Positions 23,614 to 34,891 of a stretch of DNA of 44,528 nucleotides are shown one piece after another. Within the stretch, counting starts at the first letter, position 1, and every line of letters starts with the position of its first letter. A program made the translations under genes and the position numbers. The notes under the pieces were generated by a model that worked only from the letters and a program-made list of their open reading frames with translations, was not told the origin of the DNA and did not search any database. Source of the stretch: Methanobacteriota archaeon. GTDB taxonomy: Archaea; Thermoplasmatota; Thermoplasmata; RBG-16-68-12. Location: assembly GCA_005878485.1 (NCBI GenBank), contig VBMG01000039.1, positions 1-44,528 on the forward strand, in the 5' to 3' direction.

Positions 23614-26106
23614 TCAAGCCGAGGCCGGCTTCTCGCCGGCTACTTGCGCTTCCTCCATTTCGCGGACGAGTCGTACGACTGCGGTGACCTTATCGCCTTC
23701 GTTCAAGCGCTGAATCCGGACGCCTCGGGCCGCACGACCCGTCTCTCGGATTCCGTCGGCCGGACACCGAATCACGATGCCGCCGACTGTCGTCACGAGA
23801 AGTTCATCCCCCGGCTCCACCTCGAGGACCATGACGACGGGGCTCTTCGCGACCTTCATGTTCGTGGTGACGACGCCTTGGCTTCCACGTCGGGTCTTGC
23901 GGTACTCCTTCACTTTCGTTCGCTTCCCGAAACCGCTCTCGAGGACTGTCAAGAGCGTGGTCTCCTCGCTCTTCACGAGGGCCATCGAGACCACCCGATC
24001 GTCTTTCCGCAGCCGCATTCCGCGGACGCCAGCGGCGGTTCGCCCCATTGAGCGGACCTCCTTTAGGTTGAATCGGTTCGCGTACCCGCCGGCGGACGCC
24101 AGGATCACTTCCTCGTCGCCATCCGCGATCCGCGCTTCGACGAGTTCGTCACTCGGGTTCAATGCGATTGCTCGGATGCCGCGGATGTTCGGCCTCTTGA
24201 ACGCATCCAGCTGGGTCCGCTTGATCTTTCCGCGTCGCGTCGAAAAGACGATGCTCCGTTCCGGGTCGAACTCCCGAACGGCGATCATATCCAGGATTCG
24301 CTCATCGGACGCGAGCCGCGGCAAGAGATTCACGATTGGCTTGCCCTTCGCGTACCGACTCCCGCCAGGAATGCGGTAGGTCTTGAGCCAGTAGCACTGG
24401 CCGTTGCTCGTGAAGAAAAGGATGTAGTCGTGGGTCGAGGCCGTGAATAGGTTCACGACGAAGTCTTCCTCCTTCGTCTCCATCCCTGTTACGCCCTTGC
24501 CGCCACGCTGTTGCGTGCGGTACATCTGGGGTGGCACTCGCTTGACGTAGCCCGTATTCGTGATCGTGACGACGACGTCTTCCTCCGGGATGAGGTCCTC
24601 GATCTCCATCTCATACGCCTGCGCTTCAACGGCCGTCCGCCGGTCATCCCCGAACCTCTCTTTCAGCTCAAGGAGTTCCGCTTTGATGATGTCCAAGATG
24701 CGCTCGCGAGACGCAAGGATTCCCTCCAAGCCCTCGATCTGCTTCTTCAAGTCAATGAGCTCGCGGCGGAGCTTCTCGATCTCAAGTCCCGTTAGTTGCC
24801 GCAGGGCCATCGCGAGGATTGCCTTCGCCTGGAGCTCAGACAACAGATAACGGTTGATGAGGCCGGACTCGGCGGCGGCCGCGTCCCGTGCGCGGCGGAT
24901 GAGCCGGATTACTTCATCGAGATGGTCGACCGCCGTGATGAGGCCCTCGACGATGTGTGCCCGCTCTCGCGCCTTGCGGAGGTCGTACTCCGTCCGGCGT
25001 CGGATGATCGTGATTCGGTAGTCGACGTACGACTGCAGACCCTCTTTCAGCGAAAGGACTCTCGGTTGGCCATCGACGAGGGCCAGGTTGATCACGCCGA
25101 ACGTCTGCTCCATCTGAGTGTGATGGTAGAGCTGATTGAGGACCACGTCCTCGACCGCGTCCCGTTTGAGTTCGAGGACGATTCGCATCCCTTCCCGATC
25201 GCTCTCGTCCCGAAGATCCACGACTCCCTCGATTCTCTTTGACTTCACAAGGAGAGCAATGGACTCCACAAGGGCGGCCTTGTTGACCATGTACGGGATT
25301 TCCGTGATCACGATCCGGGCCTTGTCGTGCCCTGCCTCTTCGAACTTCGCGGTCGCCCGAATGCGGATGAGGCCCCGGCCGGTCTTGTAGGCTTCTGTGA
25401 CGCCCTCGGCCCCGTACAAGATGCCGCCGGTGGGGAAATCGGGACCTCGAATCGGCCCCCCCTCAGGGTTGTACAGATCCTGGAGCTCCGCGCTCGGGTT
25501 GGTGATGAGGACGATCAGGGCATCGACGACTTCTCGCAGGTTGTGCGGCGGGATGTTCGTCGCCATCCCCACCGCGATGCCGCTCGAGCCGTTCACCAGC
25601 AGGTTCGGAAACTTCGCCGGAAGAACCAGGGGTTCTTTCATCGTCCCGTCGAAGTTGTCCATCCACTCGACCGAGTCCTTCTCGATGTCTTGGAGGATTT
25701 CTTCCGCGACCTTCGAGAGGCGGCACTCCGTGTACCGCATTGCGGCGGGCTCGTCCTCCGTGCTGCCCCAGTTGCCTTGGCCTTGCACGAGCGGATACCG
25801 GAGCGAGAAATCCTGGACCATCCGCGCAAGTGCATCGTAGATCGCGAGGTCGCCGTGCGGATGGTATCGGCCGAGGCAGTCGCCGACTATGCGCGCCGCC
25901 TTCCGCCACTGGCTGGTGGACGAGGCGCCCGTCTCGTTCATCGTGTGGAGGATCCTGCGCTGGACGGGCTTCAATCCGTCCCGCACGTCCGGGAGCGCGC
26001 GACCGACGATGACGGACATCGCGTAATCGATGTACGAGCGCTCCATTTCCTGCTCGATCGGCTGCGGGATCGTCCGCCGAGGCGGTTCTTGAGCCTCCTC
26101 CGGCAT
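23614..26106 (-). CDS. gyrA: DNA gyrase subunit A
   Basis: Breakage-reunion subunit of gyrase, which negatively supercoils DNA with GyrB. The winged-helix domain has [10 protein letters not shown] and [16 protein letters not shown]; the catalytic tyrosine is Tyr125 in AAMRYTECR. The GyrA box appears as [11 protein letters not shown] at about residue 535, before the C-terminal beta-pinwheel, so it should supercoil and not act as topoisomerase IV. The residue matching E. coli Ser83 is Leu ([10 protein letters not shown]), a change known to lower quinolone binding in bacteria. Length is 830. It starts 7 bases after the gyrB stop; the two form one operon. Confidence 0.97.
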   Translation of the reverse strand: MPEEAQEPPRRTIPQPIEQEMERSYIDYAMSVIVGRALPDVRDGLKPVQRRILHTMNETGASSTSQWRKAARIVGDCLGRYHPHGDLAIYDALARMVQDFSLRYPLVQGQGNWGSTEDEPAAMRYTECRLSKVAEEILQDIEKDSVEWMDNFDGTMKEPLVLPAKFPNLLVNGSSGIAVGMATNIPPHNLREVVDALIVLITNPSAELQDLYNPEGGPIRGPDFPTGGILYGAEGVTEAYKTGRGLIRIRATAKFEEAGHDKARIVITEIPYMVNKAALVESIALLVKSKRIEGVVDLRDESDREGMRIVLELKRDAVEDVVLNQLYHHTQMEQTFGVINLALVDGQPRVLSLKEGLQSYVDYRITIIRRRTEYDLRKARERAHIVEGLITAVDHLDEVIRLIRRARDAAAAESGLINRYLLSELQAKAILAMALRQLTGLEIEKLRRELIDLKKQIEGLEGILASRERILDIIKAELLELKERFGDDRRTAVEAQAYEMEIEDLIPEEDVVVTITNTGYVKRVPPQMYRTQQRGGKGVTGMETKEEDFVVNLFTASTHDYILFFTSNGQCYWLKTYRIPGGSRYAKGKPIVNLLPRLASDERILDMIAVREFDPERSIVFSTRRGKIKRTQLDAFKRPNIRGIRAIALNPSDELVEARIADGDEEVILASAGGYANRFNLKEVRSMGRTAAGVRGMRLRKDDRVVSMALVKSEETTLLTVLESGFGKRTKVKEYRKTRRGSQGVVTTNMKVAKSPVVMVLEVEPGDELLVTTVGGIVIRCPADGIRETGRAARGVRIQRLNEGDKVTAVVRLVREMEEAQVAGEKPASA

Positions 26107-26113
26107 TCGTCAC

Positions 26114-29464
<3,351 letters not shown>

Positions 29465-29523
29465 CTATTTCGGTACCTCTCAAACCTCGTTTCGATGCCC
29501 TCTCGCACCCCATCCCGAGGGAT

Positions 29524-29555
29524 GCCGCAAGTATGCGGCTGGCCCCTATAAAGGT
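29524..29555 (-). promoter_or_regulatory. gyrBA promoter with inverted repeat at the transcription start
   Basis: A minus-strand TATA (CCTTTATAG, 29547-29555) lies before a perfect inverted repeat GCCGCA-AGTA-TGCGGC (29524-29539). The expected transcription start, about 25 bases from the TATA, falls within the repeat, so it is well placed as an operator or a 5' RNA hairpin. The leader to ATG 29464 is about 60 bases, longer than for most genes here. Confidence 0.5.
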
Positions 29556-29600
29556 TCGGAGGCCAGTTTCTATGGAGAAAACAGGGCTTTCCGACGGGGG

Positions 29601-29623
29601 TCGATTAAGACTCTTTCGATTAA
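29601..29623. repeat. Direct repeat TCGATTAA spaced 15 bases, upstream of gyrBA
   Basis: Two perfect copies of TCGATTAA start at 29601 and 29616 in an AT-rich patch between the end of cysS and the gyrB promoter. On the minus strand this reads TTAATCGA twice, with AGTATTTAATCG resembling a second TATA. It may be a regulator site or an alternative promoter. Confidence 0.4.
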
Positions 29624-29720
29624 ATACTGTAGCACGGTCGTCCGACCCCTGGTTCTCGTCCTTGGGAACGACGGATGGATGGCCCGGAAAACGGGTCGAA
29701 ACGAGCGTTGGAACGGCGGC

Positions 29721-31130
29721 TCAGCGACGCTTCCAGCGCACCCCGTCGCGGGTGTCTTCGAGGACCACGCCGACGGCACCCAGCGCGTCCCGGATTCGGT
29801 CCGCCGCGGCGAAGTCTTTCCGCTTCCGCGCGTCCTCCCGGAGCGCCACGATCAAGTCCAAAAGTCGGTCGATGGTGTCCGCGCCCACCGCCGGCGGCGC
29901 GAGGATGCCGAGGATCTCGCCGAAGGTTCCGAACGCCCGCATGGCTTCGTCGAGGGCTGTCCGCCCGGCACCCGAATCGATCGCCTTGTTGACCGCGCGG
30001 CTGTAGTCGAACAGCACCGCGACCGCCTCGCGCGTGTTGAAGTCGTCCGACATCGCCACGTCGAAATCGTCGAGCGCCTTCGTCGTCGCGGCTTTCAGCG
30101 TCCGGTCCCCCTTCCCCGACTCCGGGGCGCGGCGCCGCTCCGCGTCGACCGACCGGACGGTCTCCCGCAGGCGCTCGTACGACCGCTTCGCTTCATCGAG
30201 GAGATCTGGGGTGAAGTCGATCGGTCCGCGGTACTGGACGTTGACGAGGAAAAACCGGATAACCTCCGGCTCGTAGAGTTTCAACGCGGCCTTCACGGGC
30301 CAGAAGTTCCCGAGCGACTTGTGCATCTCCTCTCCCTTGACCATGACCATCCCGGTGTGCATCCAGTACTTCACGAACGGCGTCACGCCGGTGTACGCCT
30401 CCGCTTGTGCAATCTCCGCCTCGTGGTGGGGGAACAGGAGTTCGGTGGCTCCGCCGTGAAGGTCGTACTGGGGTCCGAAGTGACGGATCGTGATCGCGGT
30501 GTCCTCGATGTGCCATCCCGGCCGACCCTTTCCCCACGGACTGTCCCATGCCGGTTCCCCCGGCTTCTGCGCCCGCCAGAGGACAAAGTCCCCGGGGTGG
30601 CGCTTCCGCTCCTCGACCGCGACGCGGGCCCCGGGCCGGAGCGCTTCGACCTTCTGTCCGCTCAGCCGGCCCCAGCCCGAGAACGTCGTCGTGTCGTAGT
30701 AGACGCTTCCGTCGTCCGCGAGGTAGGCGTGGCCCTTTTCCATCAGGCCCTGAATCTGCTCGACGATCTCGGGGATGTAGTCCGTCGCGAAGGCGTACAC
30801 GTCCACCGAGGTGCACCCGAGGGCCGACATCACCTCGAGGTATTCGCCAAAGTACTGATTCACGATGTCCTTCCAGCCGCGCCCCGTGCTCCGCATCTTG
30901 TCGATGATCCGGTCCTCGATGTCCGTGACGTTCTGCAGGTAGAAGACGTGGTATCCTTTGTGATGGAGGAACCGCGCGACGACGTCGAACCCGACGTACG
31001 TCTTCGCGTGTCCCATGTGGGTCTCGTCCTGCGGCGTGAGGCCGCAGACGAACATCGACACGCGGTTTCCCTGGAGGGGGACGAACTCCTCCTTCCTTCG
31101 GGAGAGGCTGTTGTACACCTGAATGGCCAT
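29721..31130 (-). CDS. cysS: Cysteinyl-tRNA synthetase with altered zinc site
   Basis: Class I synthetase charging tRNA-Cys. The HIGH motif is HMGH (residues 38-41) within CGLTPQDETHMGHAKTY, and the KMSKS equivalent is EEMHKSLGNF. Against E. coli CysS numbering shifted by one, the zinc ligands are Cys29, Asp210 (Cys209 in E. coli, from PGWHIEDTA), His235 and Glu239. One zinc cysteine is therefore replaced by aspartate. The anticodon-binding C-terminal helices are present; length is 469. A minus-strand TATA (CCTTAATACC, 31155-31164) gives a leaderless ATG 31130. It lies on the same strand as the CBS, gamma-lyase and tRNA-Cys genes, separated by one membrane protein gene. Confidence 0.95.
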   Translation of the reverse strand: MAIQVYNSLSRRKEEFVPLQGNRVSMFVCGLTPQDETHMGHAKTYVGFDVVARFLHHKGYHVFYLQNVTDIEDRIIDKMRSTGRGWKDIVNQYFGEYLEVMSALGCTSVDVYAFATDYIPEIVEQIQGLMEKGHAYLADDGSVYYDTTTFSGWGRLSGQKVEALRPGARVAVEERKRHPGDFVLWRAQKPGEPAWDSPWGKGRPGWHIEDTAITIRHFGPQYDLHGGATELLFPHHEAEIAQAEAYTGVTPFVKYWMHTGMVMVKGEEMHKSLGNFWPVKAALKLYEPEVIRFFLVNVQYRGPIDFTPDLLDEAKRSYERLRETVRSVDAERRRAPESGKGDRTLKAATTKALDDFDVAMSDDFNTREAVAVLFDYSRAVNKAIDSGAGRTALDEAMRAFGTFGEILGILAPPAVGADTIDRLLDLIVALREDARKRKDFAAADRIRDALGAVGVVLEDTRDGVRWKRR

Positions 31131-31154
31131 CGCGGCGTCCGCATGAAGGGGCGC

Positions 31155-31164
31155 GGTATTAAGG
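31155..31164 (-). promoter_or_regulatory. TATA box of cysS
   Basis: CCTTAATACC on the minus strand, about 29 bases before ATG 31130. Confidence 0.55.
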
Positions 31165-31273
31165 TTCTTGAGCAGTCGGGAACCAGCCCGCCGTCGAACC
31201 GTTCGTTTGTCAACGCGGCCCGCCGTTTCGTCAGAAGTCTTATCGAGTTCCGGAACACAATGCCGCCGTGGCC

Positions 31274-32200
31274 ATGGCGGGATTCTTCCCCCACCCGCGG
31301 GCGGCCTCGCGCCGCCCCTTCTGGCCCCGCGACCTGCAGCGCGGGGCTGTCACCCTCGGCCTGAGTGGCGCCGTCTTCTGGTCTTCCTTCGCGGCCGGTC
31401 GGTGGATCATCTCGGTGCCGGACGTGGGCCCGATCTACCTCGACCTCCTCCTCGCCTGGGTCGCCGTCGTCCTCCACGTGTCCGCGTGGCCGGATCTGTG
31501 GGCCGGACTCCGAGATCTGCGGGCCCGTGAGCCGGACAATGACGACGGCGGTGTCGCGTGGCGCGCGTTCCTCCTCACGCTCGTCCTCATTTTCGCCGCG
31601 ATCATCATCCTGCCGCTCGAGTATCACACGTTTGCCTCCACGGAGGCGTGGATCCTGGTCCTCTACGTGACGGCGTTCCCCTATCTGGGCTGGACTTTCG
31701 TGCCGATCCTGGCGCTCCACGGAATCGTCTTCGGGCGGGTCGCGAGATTCCTTGATCCGCAGTTGCGGTTCGTCGTGAACACCGGGGCGTTCGTCCTGTT
31801 CGCGGTCGCGGGCGTGTCGACCGCGGTCATCTTGCAAAACCCCGGGGCCACATCGTTCATCCGTTCTTGGAGCGTGGGTCGTGGAATTCTTCCCGCGGCG
31901 GCGCTGGCGGGCTACCTGCTGATCGCCGTCGGGATGACGGCCCATGCCGTCCCCGCGGTGCCTCGAGTCCGGTCTTGGACCCCGCTCCGCGTGCGATGGG
32001 CTTCGTCAGGCGAGGGCACGCTCGAGGTCTTCGGTCAAGTCCCGGACATCCTCAATGCCGACCGAGAAGCGGACAAGCCCGTCCGTGATTCCCTGCTTTT
32101 CCCGCTGCTCCTTCGGCACACTGGCGTGCGTCATCGAAGCCGGATGTTCGATCAACGACTCGACCCCGCCGAGGCTCTCCGCGACGAGGACCACCTCTAG
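31274..32200 (+). CDS. Polytopic membrane protein with long antisense 3' overlap (unrecognised)
   Basis: ATG 31274 (MAGFFPHPRAASRRP; GTG 31268 is also possible) opens a protein with about six hydrophobic helices, for example LLLAWVAVVLHVSAW, FLLTLVLIFAAIIILPL, AWILVLYVTAFPYLGW and ILPAAALAGYLLIAVG. TATA-like GTCTTATCG near 31233 fits a leaderless start. The helices end near residue 240, and the last about 65 residues lie entirely antisense to the 3' part of the gamma-lyase gene (from 32006). These look like shadow sequence (rich in Arg, Asp, Leu), suggesting that the original stop was lost. The gene sits between cysS and the gamma-lyase gene on the opposite strand. No family is recognised. 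Confidence 0.65.
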   Translation: MAGFFPHPRAASRRPFWPRDLQRGAVTLGLSGAVFWSSFAAGRWIISVPDVGPIYLDLLLAWVAVVLHVSAWPDLWAGLRDLRAREPDNDDGGVAWRAFLLTLVLIFAAIIILPLEYHTFASTEAWILVLYVTAFPYLGWTFVPILALHGIVFGRVARFLDPQLRFVVNTGAFVLFAVAGVSTAVILQNPGATSFIRSWSVGRGILPAAALAGYLLIAVGMTAHAVPAVPRVRSWTPLRVRWASSGEGTLEVFGQVPDILNADREADKPVRDSLLFPLLLRHTGVRHRSRMFDQRLDPAEALRDEDHL

Positions 32201-33130
32201 GCGCTTGAGTCGTTCGACGATCCGCGCTGCGCTCCGAAGCTCGAAGCTGAGCATGCCGCCGAAGCGCCGCATCTGTTTCTTCGCGATTCCGTGGCCCGGG
32301 TCGCCCGCGAGCCCGGGGTAATGCACCTTCGCAACGGCCTTGTGCTCTTCAAGGAACCTCGCGAGCGCTTCCGCGTTGTCGCAATGCTTCTCCATGCGAA
32401 TCGCCAGGGTCTTGATCCCGCGGAGGGTGAGCCAGCAGTCGAACGCGCTCGGCACGGCACCCAAGGCGTTCTGGGCGAACTTGAGCTTCTCGTGGAGGTC
32501 GTCTCGGTTCATCACCAGCGCTCCGCCGAGAAGGTCCGCGTGACCCGCGATGTACTTCGTCGTGCTGTGAACCGTGAGGTCAACGCCAAGCGCCAACGGA
32601 TTCTGGAGCGCCGGGGATGCGAACGTGTTGTCGCACACGCTGAGCGCGTCGTGCGCCTTCGCGATCACCGCGAGCTCTCGCAAGTCCATGACCTTCATCA
32701 ACGGGTTCGTCGGCGACTCCATCCACAGCATCCGCGTTTCCGGGCGGAACGCGTCCTCGGCATCCACCAGGTCGCGCAGGTCGATGAACGTCGACTCGAT
32801 CCCGTAGTTGTTCACAATCCGTGTGAACATGCGGTAGACGCCGCCATAGCAGTCGTCCGTGACGACGACGTGGTCGCCCTTCTTGAGGAGGGTGAGGGCC
32901 GTCGTGATCGCGCCCATACCGCTCGAGAACGAAAGCGCGTGCTTTGCCCCTTCGAGGGCCGCGAGGCTGTTCTGGAGCGCGTCGCGGGTCGGGTTCGCCC
33001 CACGCGCGTAGGCGTATTCATCCTGTTCCTTCCGGGAGTACGTGGACGTCATGTAGATCGGGGGGGTGACCGCACCCGTACGCGGATCCGGTTCCTGTCC
33101 GGCGTGAATCACGGTGGTGGCAAAACGCAT
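32006..33130 (-). CDS. Cystathionine gamma-lyase / gamma-synthase (PLP enzyme)
   Basis: Cys/Met metabolism PLP family. The protein begins MRFATTVIHAGQEPDPRTGAV and includes TSTYSRKEQDEYAYARGANPTRDALQ, the cofactor-binding VCDNTFASPALQNPLALG and the PLP lysine in VHSTTKYIAGHAD. SLGGVESLIEHPASMTH is the C-terminal signature. Sequence alone does not separate gamma-lyase from gamma-synthase. Its position 45 bases after cystathionine beta-synthase on the same strand favours gamma-lyase, completing conversion of homocysteine to cysteine. A TATA-like CTATTTAC (33163-33170) gives it a possible promoter of its own. 374 residues, normal. Confidence 0.93.
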   Translation of the reverse strand: MRFATTVIHAGQEPDPRTGAVTPPIYMTSTYSRKEQDEYAYARGANPTRDALQNSLAALEGAKHALSFSSGMGAITTALTLLKKGDHVVVTDDCYGGVYRMFTRIVNNYGIESTFIDLRDLVDAEDAFRPETRMLWMESPTNPLMKVMDLRELAVIAKAHDALSVCDNTFASPALQNPLALGVDLTVHSTTKYIAGHADLLGGALVMNRDDLHEKLKFAQNALGAVPSAFDCWLTLRGIKTLAIRMEKHCDNAEALARFLEEHKAVAKVHYPGLAGDPGHGIAKKQMRRFGGMLSFELRSAARIVERLKRLEVVLVAESLGGVESLIEHPASMTHASVPKEQREKQGITDGLVRFSVGIEDVRDLTEDLERALA

Positions 33131-33162
33131 TCGATCGCCGGAGACGGAGTTGCGGGCCCGCC

Positions 33163-33170
33163 GTAAATAG
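33163..33170 (-). promoter_or_regulatory. TATA-like box of the gamma-lyase gene
   Basis: CTATTTAC on the minus strand, just after the CBS coding region ends and about 35 bases before ATG 33130. Confidence 0.45.
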
Positions 33171-33175
33171 GCTTG

Positions 33176-34546
33176 CTACGCGCGGCCCGCAAGGTACTCG
33201 ATTACGTCGATGCGGGTGATGATGCCTTCCAATCGGTTCTCCTTCCCGACGATGACCGCAGGGCTCCCACGCAACAGCAGCTTGTACACCTGCTCGAGGT
33301 CCGCCCCCGGCTCCACGATCGGAAAGGGCTTCTCCATGACCTTCGCAACGTAGTCGTCGTACATCTTCGGGTTCTCGAGGAGCGCCTTCATCAGGACCTC
33401 CTCCCGCAAGCTGCCGATCAAAATCCCGGTGTCTAGGACGGGAAGCTGGGACACGTTGTACTGGCGCATGATGTCGGCCGCTTCGCGCACCTTCGCGGCG
33501 ATGTCGATTGTGATGACGCCGGGGATTGTCCGTTCTTTCGCTCGTAGGATGGCCATCAGCGGGGCGACGGGTTCCTCGAGGTAGCCCTGTTCTTTCAACC
33601 ACTCTTCGTTGTGGGCCTTCGACAGATATCGCTCCCCCGTGTCCGGCAGGAGGACGACCATCACATCGTGCGGCCCGAGGGTCTCCGCAATCCGACGCGC
33701 CGCGATCAAGGCAGCCCCGCTCGAACTCCCCGCGAGGATTCCCTCTTCGCGAGCGAGCCGGCGCGTCATCAGGTAGGCCTCCTTGTCCCCCACCTTCACG
33801 ATCTCATCGATCGAGTCGAACCAGGTCGATTCCGGCACGAAATCCTCCCCGATTCCCTCGATTTTATATGTGTGGGCCTTAATAATTTCCTTCTTATAGA
33901 AATAGTCTTTCAAGATCGATCCGAGCGGGTCGACGCCGATGACCCGTACATTCCGGTTCCTCTCCTTCAGATACTTGCCGGCTCCGCTGATTGTGCCGCC
34001 CGTGCCCATCCCACACACGAAACAGGTGACGGTCCCGTCCGTGTCCCGCCAAATCTCCGGGCCCGTTGTCTCGTAGTGCGCTTGCGGGTTCGCTTGGTTC
34101 GCGTACTGGTTCGGGAGGATCGAGTTCGGCGTCTCCTTGTGGATTCGCTCCGCGACCCGGTAGTAGGATTCGGGGTGGTCCGGCGGCACCGCGGTCGGCG
34201 TGACGACGACGCGGGCCCCGAGCGCTTTCAGGAGGTCGATCTTCTCGCGGCTCATTTTGTCCGGCATCGTGAAGACCGCGCGGTAACCCTTGATGGCGGC
34301 GACCATGGCGAGCCCGAGGCCCGTGTTCCCACTCGTCGGCTCGATGATCGTGCCCCCCGGTTTCAAGAGGCCTTTCGCCTCCGCGTCCTCGATCATCTTC
34401 TCCCCGATCCGGTCCTTCACGCTCCCCCCGGGGTTCATCATTTCGAGCTTCGCGAGGACGAGACACCGCGCGTCCGCCATAATCTTCGGCAGCTTCACGA
34501 GAGGCGTATTCCCGATCGTGTCGAGGATGCTCTCGAAGTACCGCAT
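33176..34546 (-). CDS. Cystathionine beta-synthase (PLP domain plus CBS pair)
   Basis: Condenses serine (or an activated serine) with homocysteine to cystathionine. The PLP domain has IGNTPLVKL, the PLP lysine in MNPGGSVKDRIGEKM, PTSGNTGLGLAMVAA and the phosphate loop GMGTGGTISGAGKYL. EGILAGSSSGAALIAA closes it. After residue about 325 come two CBS motifs (VREAADIMRQYNVSQLPVLD and EQVYKLLLRGSPAVIVG). A cysteine synthase with fused CBS domains is the main alternative, but the adjacent gamma-lyase supports transsulfuration. ATG 34546 (MRYFESI) is preferred over ATG 34573 because the TATA at 34586-34595 lies too close to the latter. Confidence 0.92.
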   Translation of the reverse strand: MRYFESILDTIGNTPLVKLPKIMADARCLVLAKLEMMNPGGSVKDRIGEKMIEDAEAKGLLKPGGTIIEPTSGNTGLGLAMVAAIKGYRAVFTMPDKMSREKIDLLKALGARVVVTPTAVPPDHPESYYRVAERIHKETPNSILPNQYANQANPQAHYETTGPEIWRDTDGTVTCFVCGMGTGGTISGAGKYLKERNRNVRVIGVDPLGSILKDYFYKKEIIKAHTYKIEGIGEDFVPESTWFDSIDEIVKVGDKEAYLMTRRLAREEGILAGSSSGAALIAARRIAETLGPHDVMVVLLPDTGERYLSKAHNEEWLKEQGYLEEPVAPLMAILRAKERTIPGVITIDIAAKVREAADIMRQYNVSQLPVLDTGILIGSLREEVLMKALLENPKMYDDYVAKVMEKPFPIVEPGADLEQVYKLLLRGSPAVIVGKENRLEGIITRIDVIEYLAGRA

Positions 34547-34585
34547 TCGGGCGACTCCACCGTGCCGGCTCATTGAAAAGGACGG

Positions 34586-34595
34586 TCTCTATAAG
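34586..34595 (-). promoter_or_regulatory. TATA box of the CBS gene
   Basis: TTCTTATAGA on the minus strand; transcription would start near 34564, just before ATG 34546. Confidence 0.55.
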
Positions 34596-34606
34596 AACGT
34601 GCGCGG

Positions 34607-34632
34607 ACTCCGGTTGGAGCGATTCCCGGAGT
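34607..34632 (-). repeat. Inverted repeat between tRNA-Cys and the CBS promoter
   Basis: ACTCCGG (34607-34613) and CCGGAGT (34626-34632) form a perfect seven-pair stem with a 12-base loop. The outer base is also the discriminator position of tRNA-Cys. It could form in the tRNA trailer and limit readthrough into the CBS gene, or be an operator just upstream of the CBS TATA box. Confidence 0.5.
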
Positions 34633-34704
34633 GCCGGGGGAGGGAGTCGAACCCTCTGGAAACCGATCTGCAGTCGGTCACATTAGCCGCTCTGTCACCC
34701 CGGC
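34632..34704 (-). tRNA. tRNA-Cys (anticodon GCA)
   Basis: A full cloverleaf is visible on the minus strand. The acceptor stem is GCCGGGG/CCCCGGC. The D arm is ACA...TGT around GAGCGGCTAA, and the anticodon arm ACCGA-CTGCAGA-TCGGT is perfect with anticodon GCA. The variable loop is TTCCA and the T arm is GAGGG-TTCGACT-CCCTC. Total 73 bases with no intron and no encoded CCA. The discriminator (position 73) is A; cysteine tRNAs normally carry U there. It lies upstream of the CBS gene on the same strand, 86 bases from the CBS start. Confidence 0.95.
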
Positions 34705-34891
34705 AGTCGCCCTGCCAAACCGAGGCGGCGTAATTGAAACTTTTGAGGAGGCTGCTCCTTCCTCGCGCACGAAATGCGCGGTGAAGCGGTTCTCGCCCGG
34801 GGAACATGCGCGAGCCGCGAACGCTCGGACACCATCGTACGTCAACGCGGCCTTCCCTCCCTGCCTTCGACTATCGTCTGATAAACTATTA
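34705..34891. other. Spacer between divergent tRNA-Cys and PKD/SBP gene, with two hairpins
   Basis: Together with 34547-34631 this is a region of about 345 bases with no protein gene. Near the tRNA, AAAGTTTCAATTA on the minus strand (about 34732-34745) is a plausible tRNA promoter. It also holds AGGAG-GCTG-CTCCT (34746-34759) and the perfect hairpin CGCGCA-CGAAA-TGCGCG (34764-34780), and near its end ATAAACTATTA, the TATA of the next gene. Confidence 0.5.

Noticed and set aside
34589-34807. 72-residue minus-strand frame through the tRNA-Cys gene
   Set aside because: It reads straight through a perfect tRNA cloverleaf, so it is not a protein gene. The plus-strand extension of the PKD/SBP frame to 34631 was rejected for the same reason.
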